Shown here in pieces: positions 44,290 through 53,234 of a DNA stretch of 59,440 bases. The notes under the pieces are model-generated. The model did not search any database, had not been told where the DNA came from, and saw nothing but the letters and a program-made list of their open reading frames with translations. How positions within the stretch are numbered: position 1 is the stretch's first letter; every line of letters begins with the position of its first letter. The stretch comes from JBEKTY01 sp049515555 (GTDB lineage: Bacteria > Planctomycetota > Planctomycetia > Pirellulales > Thermoguttaceae), in the NCBI GenBank assembly GCA_049515555.1, contig JBEKTY010000071.1, positions 1-59,440 on the forward strand, written 5' to 3'. The position numbers and the translations under genes were made by a program.

Positions 44290-44427
44290 AGAATGCGAAA
44301 GCTGCGAGCTACTTCTCAGGATCCGGCATCCACGGGTTGATACCTTACGGTGTCTAAATCGCAGAGAAATCTTGAGAAACGATACCAAATCCTGGAATTC
44401 AGTACCCAAGGATGAGCGCAAAAGAAA

Positions 44428-44456
44428 AGTCCTAAACCCTTTCAGATTCAGGACTT
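44428..44456 (-). terminator. Terminator of tRNA-Asp
   Basis: Seven-base stem AAGTCCT/AGGACTT followed on the minus strand by TTTTCTTTT, 7 bases beyond the tRNA 3' end. Confidence 0.75.
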
Positions 44457-44462
44457 ACTTAG

Positions 44463-44536
<74 letters not shown>

Positions 44537-44799
44537 CCAAGTCGTTTATATCTGGCAACTTAGTGCCTCACACTCCTGCCTCGCTCGAACGACCGTGACA
44601 CCTGTTATGACACCTGCCTGCCCATTTTAACAAAAGCCGTGTGAGGCAGTAATGTCCAAGTTTACCACAAAACCATCGGCTGACAAGCCATCCAAGCCCT
44701 ATCATAGGGTTGCTTGTAGGACATACCCATCGGATGTAGACTGGCCGCTATTTCACTGACTTGGAACCACTGACGTTCCCCACACAACAAGGTGGAAGC

Positions 44800-45909
44800 A
44801 TGGAAGTCGCAGTGCCGATCCTGATTGTGATCATGGCAGGTCTCTTTCTGGGGACTTTTGGCGTTGGCATGAAGCATATTGCGCCCATGGCGTGGGAGGC
44901 TTGGTGGCTGGTGTTCTCTGTGCTGTCGCTCCTGTTGTCTCCGCTTGTCTGGGCGCTGGCGGCTGTCCCGAGCCTGTGGGACGTCCTTGCCGCGGCCCAG
45001 CCCGACGCGGCGGCAAGAGGCATGTTCTTCGGCGCGCTGTGGGGGATCGGCGGCATCATGTTCGGCTTCAGCATCCGGTACGTCGGCATGTCGATCACTT
45101 ATGGCGTGGTGATCGGGTTGTCCGCGGCGGTGGGGGCGATGGTGCCTCTGCTGCAAAGGCCTGACGTGCTGTCGAGTCCGGCGTTTCCCTATATTCTCTT
45201 GGGCATCCTGGTCATGCTGGGGGGAGTGGTCGTCGCGGTTTACGCGGGGGTTCGCCGGGACCGCCAACAGGTTGCTGCCGGGAAGGAAATCGCCGGGGTG
45301 AAGACGGGAAAGGAATTCCGGTTGGGATTGGTGGTTGTGGCAGTCTGCGGCGCCTTCTCCAGCGTGCTGAACGTGGGATATGTGGCCGCCCTTCCCGTGG
45401 CCAAGACGGCACAACAGTTCGGCGCCCTGACGCGCAACTCCGGTTTGGCGGCCTGGGTCGTGGTGCTCTTTGGCGGCTTCCTGGTCAACGGGGGCTACGC
45501 CGTGTTCTTGCTGACGAAGAATGGCACTTGGAACACCTTTCTGGCCCCGGGGGTCGCCAAGGCCTGGAGGTGGTCCGTGCTAACCGGCCTGATCTGGTTT
45601 GCGGCGTTCGGTTTGTACGGGCAGGGCGCCGCGCTAATGGGCGACATGGGACCCGTGATCGGCTGGGCCATTTACGTCGGACTGGGGATGATGGTCGGCA
45701 CGGTTTGGGCCGTGCTTGCCGGCGAGTGGAAAGGCGTTGCCGGGCCGCTGAAGATTATGCTCGGCAGCATCGCCCTCCTATTGGTGGCGTGCTGTATCCT
45801 GGCCTATGCCAACAGTTTATCCTCCACGCTTCCCAAACCGCTTGCGCGAGACACTACCGCTTTACTTATGAAAGAAGGAACCGTTGCATGGAACGTCGTG
45901 AAATTGTGA
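44800..45909 (+). CDS. rhaT: RhaT-family sugar/proton symporter
   Basis: 369 aa. ATG 44800 is preferred because it opens directly into the first membrane helix (VPILIVIMAGLFLGTFGVGMKHI) with AAGGTGG just upstream. About ten hydrophobic helices are visible. MFGFSIRYVGMSITYGVVIGLSAAVGAMVPLL and FRLGLVVVAVCGAFSSVLNVGY are typical of the L-rhamnose-proton symporter family (drug/metabolite superfamily). Inner-membrane uptake of a deoxy- or other sugar is likely; rhamnose itself is not proven. Its last 22 bases overlap the URO-D-like gene, so the two are probably translated together. Confidence 0.85.
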   Translation: MEVAVPILIVIMAGLFLGTFGVGMKHIAPMAWEAWWLVFSVLSLLLSPLVWALAAVPSLWDVLAAAQPDAAARGMFFGALWGIGGIMFGFSIRYVGMSITYGVVIGLSAAVGAMVPLLQRPDVLSSPAFPYILLGILVMLGGVVVAVYAGVRRDRQQVAAGKEIAGVKTGKEFRLGLVVVAVCGAFSSVLNVGYVAALPVAKTAQQFGALTRNSGLAAWVVVLFGGFLVNGGYAVFLLTKNGTWNTFLAPGVAKAWRWSVLTGLIWFAAFGLYGQGAALMGDMGPVIGWAIYVGLGMMVGTVWAVLAGEWKGVAGPLKIMLGSIALLLVACCILAYANSLSSTLPKPLARDTTALLMKEGTVAWNVVKL

Positions 45910-46901
45910 GACGCGCGGTCGAATTCGGTACGCCGCCCAGGCTGCCGTTTTGGCAAGCCGTTCTGGACGACATACCGCAAGACGTGTGCGACTGCTGGGA
46001 AATGGATCGCGCCAAGAAGGGCTGGTTCTTCGACCACGTCGGCGAGGACGATTGGGGATGCGGGTGGGCCGTCACCGAGATGAAGAACATGGGGCAGGTC
46101 GTCCATCATCCGTTGCAGGACTGGGCCAAGCTGGATTCGTATCGGCCGCCCGACCCCAGGGACCCGTTCTATTTCGCCCGCATCGAGGAGGTCCTGGCCG
46201 GCGCCGCCGACCGCTATACGGTCGTCACCTGCCACTTCAACCTGATTGAACGGCTGCACATGCTGCACGGCTTCGCACAGACGCTGGCCGACTTCCATCT
46301 CGAACCCGTCAAGATCGAGAAGCTCCTGGACATGATCCTCGCGTTCAAGATGGAGATTCTCGAGGAGCTTCATCGCCGCTTCGGCGATCGGGTTCAGGCG
46401 GTGTTTTTCACCGACGACTGGGGCACGCAGCGCGGCACATTCATGAGCCGGAAGATGTTCGAGGACTTTTTTCAGAAACGCTACGAACAACTGGTGAAAT
46501 GCGTGCACGATTGCGGATGGCATTTCATCCTCCATAGCTGCGGCAAGGTCAATGCCTTCGTGCCTTGCTTTATCGACTTGGGGATGGACATCCTGAACCT
46601 GCAGCAGCCGCAGACTTATGGCATCGAGGAGTTGGGCGCGCAGGCCGCGGGAAAGATATGCCTGCTGACCACCGCCGACATCCAGTCCACAATGCCGGCC
46701 GGCAACCCCGATAGAATCCGCGCGGAAGTGCGACGGCTGGTTGAGAATTGGTCGACGCCCAAGGGAGGGTTCATCGTCTTCAACTACGGCTTCGGCGACA
46801 TGATCGGCTGCACCCCGGAAGCAACCGCGCTGATGTTCAAGGAGTTTGAAAAGTACATGTACTACTGGAACACGCCCAATCCGCACTCTCAGACATGCTA
46901 A
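45888..46901 (+). CDS. Uroporphyrinogen-decarboxylase-superfamily protein
   Basis: 337 aa; ATG 45888 lies inside the end of the transporter gene, with GAAGGA about eight bases upstream. URO-D-like TIM-barrel features: RREIVRRAVEFGTPPRLPFW at the start, then LHMLHGFAQTLADFHLEP, VFFTDDWGTQRGTFMS, LHSCGKVNAFVPCFIDLGMDILNLQQP and GGFIVFNYGFGDMIGCTPEA. HSCG is the position where corrinoid methyltransferases and relatives place metal ligands. True haem-biosynthesis HemE is unlikely given the partner and divergence; planctomycetes carry many such paralogs next to sugar genes with no known reaction. Cytoplasmic. Confidence 0.8.
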   Translation: MERREIVRRAVEFGTPPRLPFWQAVLDDIPQDVCDCWEMDRAKKGWFFDHVGEDDWGCGWAVTEMKNMGQVVHHPLQDWAKLDSYRPPDPRDPFYFARIEEVLAGAADRYTVVTCHFNLIERLHMLHGFAQTLADFHLEPVKIEKLLDMILAFKMEILEELHRRFGDRVQAVFFTDDWGTQRGTFMSRKMFEDFFQKRYEQLVKCVHDCGWHFILHSCGKVNAFVPCFIDLGMDILNLQQPQTYGIEELGAQAAGKICLLTTADIQSTMPAGNPDRIRAEVRRLVENWSTPKGGFIVFNYGFGDMIGCTPEATALMFKEFEKYMYYWNTPNPHSQTC

Positions 46902-46921
46902 ACGACCTTTCGGGATTCTGG

Positions 46922-46996
46922 GAAAAAGGGGACAGGCACCATTTGTGCGAAGCACCCTCCGGGCCGTTCCGGCAAATGGTGCCTGTCCCCTTTTTC
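46922..46996. repeat. 24-bp perfect inverted repeat with GGGGACAGGCACC core
   Basis: Arms at 46922-46945 and 46973-46996 are exact reverse complements (starting GAAAAAGGGGACAGGCACC) with a 27-base GC-rich loop. Sits just after the URO-D-like stop and could end transcription, but the sequence looks like a dispersed REP-type element. Confidence 0.85.
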
Positions 46997-47139
46997 CCTC
47001 TCGCCCCCGTAGACACTTCGGGCTGCACCGGCGGTTGCCCCGGCCGGCAACTGCCCGGGCGGGCTTTTCCATTTTACTACCACACTCGCTGGGGCTACAA
47101 TACCGTTAGGTCTACCGGAAAAGGAGCGACTGACAAGCC

Positions 47140-48087
47140 ATGAGAACCACCTTGCGGGCAATGTCCGGACGGCAGGAACCAGAACCCCTTCGCCGGCTGG
47201 GGCGGAGGGCCGTGCTGAAGCAAGGCACGCTGCTGCTGGCCGGCTCGCTGCTGTTTCGGGAGTCGTGGCTGTGGGCCGAGGAGCCCCAGGAGCGGCCCGC
47301 GCTGCGGCTGGGCCTGGTGACCGACCCGCACTATGCCGACAAGCCCCCCGCGGGCAATCGTTACTTTCGCGAGTCGCTAGGTAAGGTTGCCGAGGCGGCC
47401 AAACGCCTCCAGGCGGATAAACCCGACCTGACGGTGTCCCTGGGCGATCTGGTCGACTCGGCGGCCTCGCTCGAGGCGGAGAAGGCGGCCCTGCGGCGAG
47501 TGGTCCACGAGCTGGCCGCCCTGGCCGGCCCGCATCACTACGTGTTGGGCAACCATTGCGTCGAGAACCTCACCAAGCCCGAGTTCCTGGCCATCGTCGG
47601 CCAGGCCCGGTCCTTCGACTCGTTCGACGCCGGCGGCTACCACTTCGTGATCCTCGACTCCTGCTTTCGCAGCGACGGCGCGCCCTACGGCCGGAAGAAC
47701 TTCCGCTGGGGCGACGCCCAGGTCCCGCCCGCAGAGCGGGAGTGGCTGCGGGCCGACCTCCAGCAGACGCCGCACAAGACCATCGTCCTGGCCCATCAAT
47801 GCCTGGACCTGCCCGCGCCGATGGGCGTGACCAACGCTTCCCAAGTCCGCGAGATCCTGGAGGAATCCGGCAAGGTGCTGGCGGTGATCCAGGGACACTT
47901 CCACTACGGCAATTACCAGGAGCTCGGCGATGTGCACTATTGCACGCTGTCGGCCATCGTCGAGGGCACGGGCGCAAAGAACAACTCCTACGCCCTCTTG
48001 GACCTCCTGCCGGGCGACGCCATCCGCATCACCGGCTTCTGCAAACAGAAGAGCTACCACTGGCAGCCGCAACCGCAGCCGGTCTAA
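47140..48087 (+). CDS. Tat-exported calcineurin-like metallophosphoesterase
   Basis: 315 aa; ATG 47140 with AAAGGAG about 14 bases upstream (an in-frame ATG at 47161 would leave the signal intact). Tat signal RRLGRRAVLKQGTLLLAGSLLF. All metallophosphatase blocks are present in order: TDPHYAD (DxH), SLGDLVD (GDxxD), LGNHC (GNH), LAHQCL and QGHFHYGNY (GHxH). These bind two metals for phosphoester hydrolysis. The substrate in the periplasm is unknown; nucleotides, sugar phosphates or phospholipids are all possible. Monocistronic by spacing. Confidence 0.85.
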   Translation: MRTTLRAMSGRQEPEPLRRLGRRAVLKQGTLLLAGSLLFRESWLWAEEPQERPALRLGLVTDPHYADKPPAGNRYFRESLGKVAEAAKRLQADKPDLTVSLGDLVDSAASLEAEKAALRRVVHELAALAGPHHYVLGNHCVENLTKPEFLAIVGQARSFDSFDAGGYHFVILDSCFRSDGAPYGRKNFRWGDAQVPPAEREWLRADLQQTPHKTIVLAHQCLDLPAPMGVTNASQVREILEESGKVLAVIQGHFHYGNYQELGDVHYCTLSAIVEGTGAKNNSYALLDLLPGDAIRITGFCKQKSYHWQPQPQPV

Positions 48088-48424
48088 GCGAGGCCGATCC
48101 GCCGCCGGACGGGGTTCCTATCCAATCACCCCACTCCCGCCCGTGCCAGCCCCCGGGGCCGCTCGCCGCATGGACGCAATCTCGACCCCTGCGGTGCATA
48201 GGGAAAAGGTCTTCCCTAATGAATCACTGGGCTATTCTCAAGTGTCCCTCCGGGACAAAAGCATTCAGTTCTTTTAGTTTGGCGGCGATGGCATGGCTGG
48301 GCTCGACCGCCAAGGCAGGATAGAATTGTGGCGGTTGGCCCTGGGCGGACATTTGCAAGTTGCGGATGCCTAGTCCCCTCTCCCTCCGGGAGAGGGTTAG
48401 GATGAGGGAAAAGGAAGCATCGGC
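48088..48424. other. Intergenic region with palindromic repeat
   Basis: 337 bases without a credible gene. Contains a REP-like palindrome at 48376-48396 (CCCTCTCC-CTCCG-GGAGAGGG), related to copies at 57565, 57657 and 59295. The Shine-Dalgarno-like AAAAGGAAG for the next gene lies at its end. Confidence 0.6.
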
Positions 48425-49915
48425 ATGACAACGAAATCTTCAGACTACCTGCCGGAAGTGGCCGAGTTCCTGGCGAGCGGCCCGCTGAAGGCCGTCATTG
48501 GCGGCCAGGACGTGGCGTCGTCCCAGGGCGAGGTTTTCACCACCTGCGACCCCGGCTCCAAGCAGCCCTTGGCGGCCGTCTGCAACATGCAGCCCGACGA
48601 TGTGGATCGGGCGGTGCGGGCGGCGGCCGCGGCCTTTGCGAGTTCCGGCTGGGCACAGATGCCGCCCAACGAGCGGGGTGTACTGCTGCACCGCCTGGCC
48701 GATGCCCTCCAGAAGCGGAAGCCGGTTCTGGCGCAGATCGAAGCCCTGGATGCCGGCAAGGTGCTGGCCCAGGCCGCCCACGATGTGCAGAACTGCGTCG
48801 ATACGCTGCGCTACTACACCGATATGGCCCTGCACCTCCAGCGGCGCAGCGCGCTGGCCGTGGCCGGCCACGAGGCCTGGACGGTGCGCCAGCCGTGGGG
48901 CGTGTGCGGCTTCATTTTCCCCTGGAACTTTCCCATCCTGCTGGTGGGCTGGAACATCTCGCCGGCCCTGGCCGCCGGGAACACGGTGGTCGTCAAGCCG
49001 GCCGAGGACACGCCGCTGTCGGCCATCTACCTGGCGCGACTGGCCCGCGAAGTGGGCATCCCGCCGGGCGTGATCAACGTCGTGCCCGGCTACGGGCCGG
49101 TAGCCGGCGCCGCCCTGGCCGCCCATCCAGGCCTGAAGCGCATGTCGTTCACCGGCTCGCCGGAGGTTGGCCGCACGATCGCCGAAAAGTGCGGCCGGAA
49201 TCTGGTGCCCGTCAAGCTCGAGCTGGGCGGCAAGGGGGCGGCCCTGGTGTTCGACGACGCCGACCTGGAGCGGACCGTCGAGCAGCTCGCCCAGGCGATC
49301 ACCTTTCACACCGGACAGGTCTGCTGCGATGCCACCCGCTGGATCGTCCACCGCAAGATATACGACGAGTTCGTGGCCCTCAGCAGCCGGCGCCTGCGGC
49401 AGGTGAAGATCGGCCACGAGCTGGACGCCGCGACCGAGATGGGGCCGGTGGTCAGCGAGAAACAGCAGCGCCGCGTGCTGGGCTATCTGGAGCGCGGCCG
49501 CGCGGAGGGCGCACAGGTGCTGCTCGAAGGGGGCCCCGCCGAGGTTGCCGGCCGCGACGGCTTCTATGTCCGGCCGGCCCTGCTGGCCGGCTCGCTGGAG
49601 AACGTCGCCGCCCGGGAGGAGATCTTCGGGCCGGTGGCCTTCCTGGCCCCGTTCGACGACGAGCAGGAGGCCATCCGCATCGCCAATCATACCGACTACG
49701 GGCTGGCCAACAGCGTGTGGACCACCGACCTCGACCGGGCCTACCGCGTGGCCGAGGCCCTCGAGGCCGGCAATAGCTGGATCAATGCCCACAACATCTT
49801 CCCGCATGGCGTGCCCTACGCGGGCATCAACAAGAGCGGCATGGGGGGCGGCGTCTTGTCGGTCGAGACCCTGTTTGACTACTGGCGCAGCCTCTCGGTG
49901 GTCCGACCGCTGTAG
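48425..49915 (+). CDS. Aldehyde dehydrogenase (NAD(P)-dependent)
   Basis: 496 aa, usual length for the family, starting at ATG 48425. Landmarks: PWNFPILLVGW, KPAEDTPLSA (cofactor), FTGSPEVGR, KLELGGKGAALVF with catalytic Glu266, TGQVCCDATR with nucleophile Cys300, and EEIFGPV near 395. It oxidises an aldehyde to its acid in the cytoplasm; a betaine-aldehyde or lactaldehyde-type enzyme would fit. Lactaldehyde (from rhamnose or fucose) is a tempting substrate because of the RhaT-type gene upstream, but that is inference. Its 3' end overlaps the convergent DUF4091-like gene by 37 bases. Confidence 0.9.
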   Translation: MTTKSSDYLPEVAEFLASGPLKAVIGGQDVASSQGEVFTTCDPGSKQPLAAVCNMQPDDVDRAVRAAAAAFASSGWAQMPPNERGVLLHRLADALQKRKPVLAQIEALDAGKVLAQAAHDVQNCVDTLRYYTDMALHLQRRSALAVAGHEAWTVRQPWGVCGFIFPWNFPILLVGWNISPALAAGNTVVVKPAEDTPLSAIYLARLAREVGIPPGVINVVPGYGPVAGAALAAHPGLKRMSFTGSPEVGRTIAEKCGRNLVPVKLELGGKGAALVFDDADLERTVEQLAQAITFHTGQVCCDATRWIVHRKIYDEFVALSSRRLRQVKIGHELDAATEMGPVVSEKQQRRVLGYLERGRAEGAQVLLEGGPAEVAGRDGFYVRPALLAGSLENVAAREEIFGPVAFLAPFDDEQEAIRIANHTDYGLANSVWTTDLDRAYRVAEALEAGNSWINAHNIFPHGVPYAGINKSGMGGGVLSVETLFDYWRSLSVVRPL

Positions 49916-51822
49916 TTCGCCTCGGCGTCGGGAAGCGCGGCCGTGGCGTCGAGCAAGACCGACGGCGCGGTGGTCTGGTTGGTGGCCGTGTACCGTAGCA
50001 GTTCCGTGGTCTGGGTCGCCAGCCGCCAGCGGACGGCCTGGAACTCCGCCGAGGGCCACATGCCGGTGGCCAGGTATTTCGGCTGCACGCGGATGGCGTT
50101 CCAGGTCTCTTGCAGCACCTGCCGACCGCGGCGAACCGCTGCCTGGCAGGCCGGGTCGGTGGAATCCTGCCGCTGGGCGACCGCCTGCTGGAGCGTGTAG
50201 AGATAGCGGCCGTCGTCGACGCCCTCGCGGAAGCACGACCAGTACACGGCCGGAATGACCGCGCCTGAATCGTCCACCCGCTGCCCACAGCCGGAATATT
50301 GCCCGCGCAGGTAGTCCAGCGGGTCGGGCTCGCACGTCCAGCACCAGTGCCAGGGGATGAGCGTGGTATAACCGCTTCGCCAGAGGCCGAAGCCGTAGGT
50401 CATCCGGCCGCCCTTGCACATCGTCAGACGGTCCTTGATCTCGCCCGCATTGTGGTTCGGGTAGCACCAGTATTCGTAGCGTTTCTGGGCGACGATCTGC
50501 TCGAAGGGCACGGAGTAGGGCTGCGAGCACCAGATATCGAGGTAGGGGGCGTAGGCCGCGGCATCAGGGTCCACGGGGTCCTTGGTGGCGTAGGTCTTTA
50601 GCCCCGCGGCCTTGACCGCCGCGTAGACCTTCACGCCGAATTCCTTGCACGATGGATCGACCTCGTCGATCGGACAGCAGACCAGCTCCGGCCATCCCCG
50701 GGCCTTGCGATCGGCCTCCAGACCCCGGAACAGCTCGCGGAGCCGATCGTAGAACGCCGGCGGCGGCATGGGGCTCACGCGCCAGTGGCTCTGGACCTTC
50801 CCGCCCGGCGTGGTGTCGCGATACACGCGATGGATAACGCCGTCGGCCGTCGCCGGCGCCGGGCCCCGCAAGCCGGCCGCGAGCATTCGCGGGATTTCGC
50901 CGGCGTCGCGCACGTCGATCCGCTGGCCGTCCGCGCAGGTCAAATAAAGCGTGGGCAGCATGTCCAGGCCGAAGTCGGCCATGGCCCGGTAGTCGTTATC
51001 GGCGGCCTGGCGAATGAACCCTTCGCTCCGTCCTTTGTACAGGGTCTTGTTCAGCGTGTAGAAATAGGCCGAGTAGTGCTTGGCCGGGTCTTTCTGCAGG
51101 CGGAAGCCCAGCACCCGCAGCGCGATGGGGATGCCCAAGGCCCGGTCGAACCCGTCGTCCCACAGGGTCACCTGTCCCTGGTACAGGCCCGGCCGGGCCT
51201 CTTCCGGCACGTGGACCGTAAGCCAGTATCGTTGGCACTCGCCGGCCGGTGACGAGTGGACCGTCACACGCTCCAGCAGCTCCGGCGTGCGGCGGTAGGT
51301 CTTCACAGTGGTGTACTGCGGGTAGCCCACGTTCCAGTAGGCGCCCAGCCGCACGTCGATGCGGTCGGCGGGAATCTCGCCCACGGCCGACGCCAGCGCC
51401 GAGACCCGCACCTTCAGATTCACCAGCGGACGAACCGGATACAAGGCCAGCGTGACCGGCTCGAACTGGCCGGGCGCGGCAAAGGCCACCAGGGCCGCCA
51501 GCCGCTCGTCCGGCCGCGGGCGGGTATTGGGGTAGACCGGTTCCATGGTCGGACGCGTAAAAAGCAGGTATCCCCGCTCGCGCTCGGCGGCCGTCGGCAG
51601 CGGCTCGGGCGCCGTCTCAATATAGGGGATCTCCTTGCGACCGGCCGGCACGGCGGGTTGGGCAATGGCCCGCCGCTCGGCCACGCCGTCGACCGGCTTC
51701 GCCGCGAGCCTAATTGGCGGCAAGTCAACCGGCGAGAAAAGCGGAGCGGTCTCCCCGCCCCTCACGCCGCCGGCCAATGCCAGTGCTACGGCCGTTGCGA
51801 TTACCGCTGTGTGTTGCCGCAT
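49879..51822 (-). CDS. Secreted DUF4091-like putative glycoside hydrolase
   Basis: 647 aa from ATG 51822, which has AAGGGGG seven bases upstream and opens a signal peptide (HTAVIATAVALALAGGVRG). The open frame extends to 51966 but through repeat sequence. An N-terminal beta-sandwich (about 100-245, FEPVTLALYPVRPLVNLKVRVS, YWLTVHVPEEARPGLYQGQVTLW) is followed by a TIM-barrel-like part (DFGLDMLPTLYLT, ELVCCPIDEVDPSCKEFGVKVY, YWCYPNHNAGEIKDRL, WHWCWTCEPDPLDYL). DUF4091 proteins are predicted glycosidases with few tested members. The acidic CCPIDEVD is a candidate active-site strand. Convergent with and overlapping the aldehyde dehydrogenase gene by 37 bases. Confidence 0.75.
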   Translation of the reverse strand: MRQHTAVIATAVALALAGGVRGGETAPLFSPVDLPPIRLAAKPVDGVAERRAIAQPAVPAGRKEIPYIETAPEPLPTAAERERGYLLFTRPTMEPVYPNTRPRPDERLAALVAFAAPGQFEPVTLALYPVRPLVNLKVRVSALASAVGEIPADRIDVRLGAYWNVGYPQYTTVKTYRRTPELLERVTVHSSPAGECQRYWLTVHVPEEARPGLYQGQVTLWDDGFDRALGIPIALRVLGFRLQKDPAKHYSAYFYTLNKTLYKGRSEGFIRQAADNDYRAMADFGLDMLPTLYLTCADGQRIDVRDAGEIPRMLAAGLRGPAPATADGVIHRVYRDTTPGGKVQSHWRVSPMPPPAFYDRLRELFRGLEADRKARGWPELVCCPIDEVDPSCKEFGVKVYAAVKAAGLKTYATKDPVDPDAAAYAPYLDIWCSQPYSVPFEQIVAQKRYEYWCYPNHNAGEIKDRLTMCKGGRMTYGFGLWRSGYTTLIPWHWCWTCEPDPLDYLRGQYSGCGQRVDDSGAVIPAVYWSCFREGVDDGRYLYTLQQAVAQRQDSTDPACQAAVRRGRQVLQETWNAIRVQPKYLATGMWPSAEFQAVRWRLATQTTELLRYTATNQTTAPSVLLDATAALPDAEANYSGRTTERLRQ

Positions 51823-51930
51823 GTTATCCCCCTTCATGGACGTTGCCACTGTAAGTCTTGAACGAGGCCGCCATATACCGACGATCCTATCCGCCGCCTG
51901 GACCGCCTGCAACGCGCCGGCCGGCGTATT

Positions 51931-52424
51931 GTATTCCTCTCGCTCCGCGAGAGGACCTTGCATCACACTCCAGCCTGATGCCTACATTGACGGGCGGCCG
52001 GGATCAGAGCCAAGCTTCTTGCTACCCGGGCCGGCGCCGTTACAATGAGCACCGGCGGGTCAATTGGTACCGTATTCCTCTCGCTCCGCGAGAGGTTCGG
52101 GCAGAGACCGAACCACACTTCCGGTCTCACGTGGAGCGTGAGGAGTACGACCGATCCGTATTCCTCTCGCTCCGCGAGAGGTTCGGGCAGAGACCGAACC
52201 ACACTTCCGGCCTCACGCGGAGCGTGAGGAGTACGACCGATCCGTATTCCTCTCGCTCCGCGAGAGGGCCCGGCGGAGACTGAACCGCACTTCCGGCCTC
52301 ACGCCCAGCGTGATGCCTACACTACCGTATTCCTCTCGCTCCGCGAGAGGACATTGCATCATGCGGAGCGTGATGCCTACAAATTGAACCGCTACTCCGG
52401 CCTCACGCGGAGCGTGAGGAATAC
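51931..52424. repeat. REPIN array upstream of RAYT transposase
   Basis: Repeated REP hairpins. The type unit is GTAT plus TCCTCTCGCTCCGCGAGAGG, found at 51931, 52072, 52158, 52244 and 52327. It is paired with inverted partners ending AGTAC or GCCTAC (reverse complements of GTACT and GTAGGC) at 52148, 52234, 52320 and 52380; a lone partner lies at 52401-52424. The copies at 52072, 52158 and 52244 form a tandem array with an 86-base period. GTAN plus hairpin in inverted pairs is the REPIN layout. Confidence 0.9.
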
Positions 52425-52460
52425 ACGCCGCGTGAAGCGTATTACGGGAGACGCAGCGCC

Positions 52461-53222
52461 ATGAACGAGACGCCGAAAGACCAAGACGCTTCTCGTACTC
52501 ATCACGCTCCGTGTGAGGCAATTCCTCTGCAAGCATTCGATCCGCTCCAGGATTACTCCGTGGCGGAGCGTCGCTTGCCGCACTGGTCGCAGCGCGGGAC
52601 GATCGCATTCATCACTTGGCGGACCTGGGATTCCATGCCCGCGCCGGTGATCGCGGCCTGGTTGACCGAGCGCGATGCGTTGCTGCGGCGGCACGGGATT
52701 GAGCCGTCGCGAGCAGACTGGAAGGCGTGTTTGCAAACGCTGCCCAAGAGCGTTGCACGCGAGGTGACGGGCCAGCTTTTCGCTCGTTGGAACGACCGTC
52801 TCGACGCCTTGCACGGCGCGTGCGTCTTGCGCCCACCTGAAATCGCCCAAGTCGTGGCCGATAGTCTGTGTCGCTTTCAAGGGAAGCGATACATATTGAC
52901 CGACTACGTGATAATGCCCAACCACGTGCATCTGCTGGCCGCCTTTGGCGACGAAGACGCCATGCTGCGTCAATGCGATTCATGGAAGCACTACACCGCC
53001 CGGGAAATCAATCGCGCTCTGGGCCGCAAGGGGCGCTTCTGGCAACAAAACGGCTTCGACCACCTTGTGCGTTCGGCGGAGAACTTCGACCACTACCGCC
53101 GCTACATTGCCGACAACCCGGTGCGGGCGCGATTGAAGCCTGGCGAGTTCATCTTCGAGTGCAAGGACCTGCGATCGTTGGACGAATTGCCGGGGGCGGC
53201 GCCGCCCTCACGCGGAACGTGA
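52461..53222 (+). CDS. RAYT (REP-associated tyrosine transposase, Y1/IS200-like)
   Basis: 253 aa. GGGAG lies about ten bases before ATG 52461. The Y1 transposase core is intact: TIAFITWRTWDSMPAPVI, the HUH motif MPNHVHLL (His155, His157), WKHYTAREINRALGRKGRFWQQNGFDHLV with catalytic Tyr178, and the usual RAYT ending YRRYIADNPVRARLKPGEF. The enzyme cuts and joins single-stranded DNA at REP hairpins. It is flanked on both sides (51931-52424 and 53235-53322) by REP sequences of one family, as expected for its own substrate. RAYTs move REPINs without mobilising themselves. The first 40 residues are variable. No frameshift or stop is seen, so it may be active. Confidence 0.9.
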   Translation: MNETPKDQDASRTHHAPCEAIPLQAFDPLQDYSVAERRLPHWSQRGTIAFITWRTWDSMPAPVIAAWLTERDALLRRHGIEPSRADWKACLQTLPKSVAREVTGQLFARWNDRLDALHGACVLRPPEIAQVVADSLCRFQGKRYILTDYVIMPNHVHLLAAFGDEDAMLRQCDSWKHYTAREINRALGRKGRFWQQNGFDHLVRSAENFDHYRRYIADNPVRARLKPGEFIFECKDLRSLDELPGAAPPSRGT

Positions 53223-53234
53223 CGAGACCAATCC

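Noticed and set aside
46922..46996. Reading the 24-bp inverted repeat simply as a terminator
   Set aside because: It could terminate, but the long 27-base loop and the recurring GGGGACAGGCACC core look more like a dispersed element; kept as a repeat.
48440..50530. 696-codon open frame spanning the opposite strand of aldehyde dehydrogenase and part of the DUF4091-like gene
   Set aside because: Crosses two well-supported genes and has no protein-like motif.
52072..52424. Regularly spaced repeats that could be taken for a CRISPR array
   Set aside because: Repeats are palindromic REP pairs, the intervals between them are themselves repeated, and there are no cas genes; the neighbour is a RAYT.
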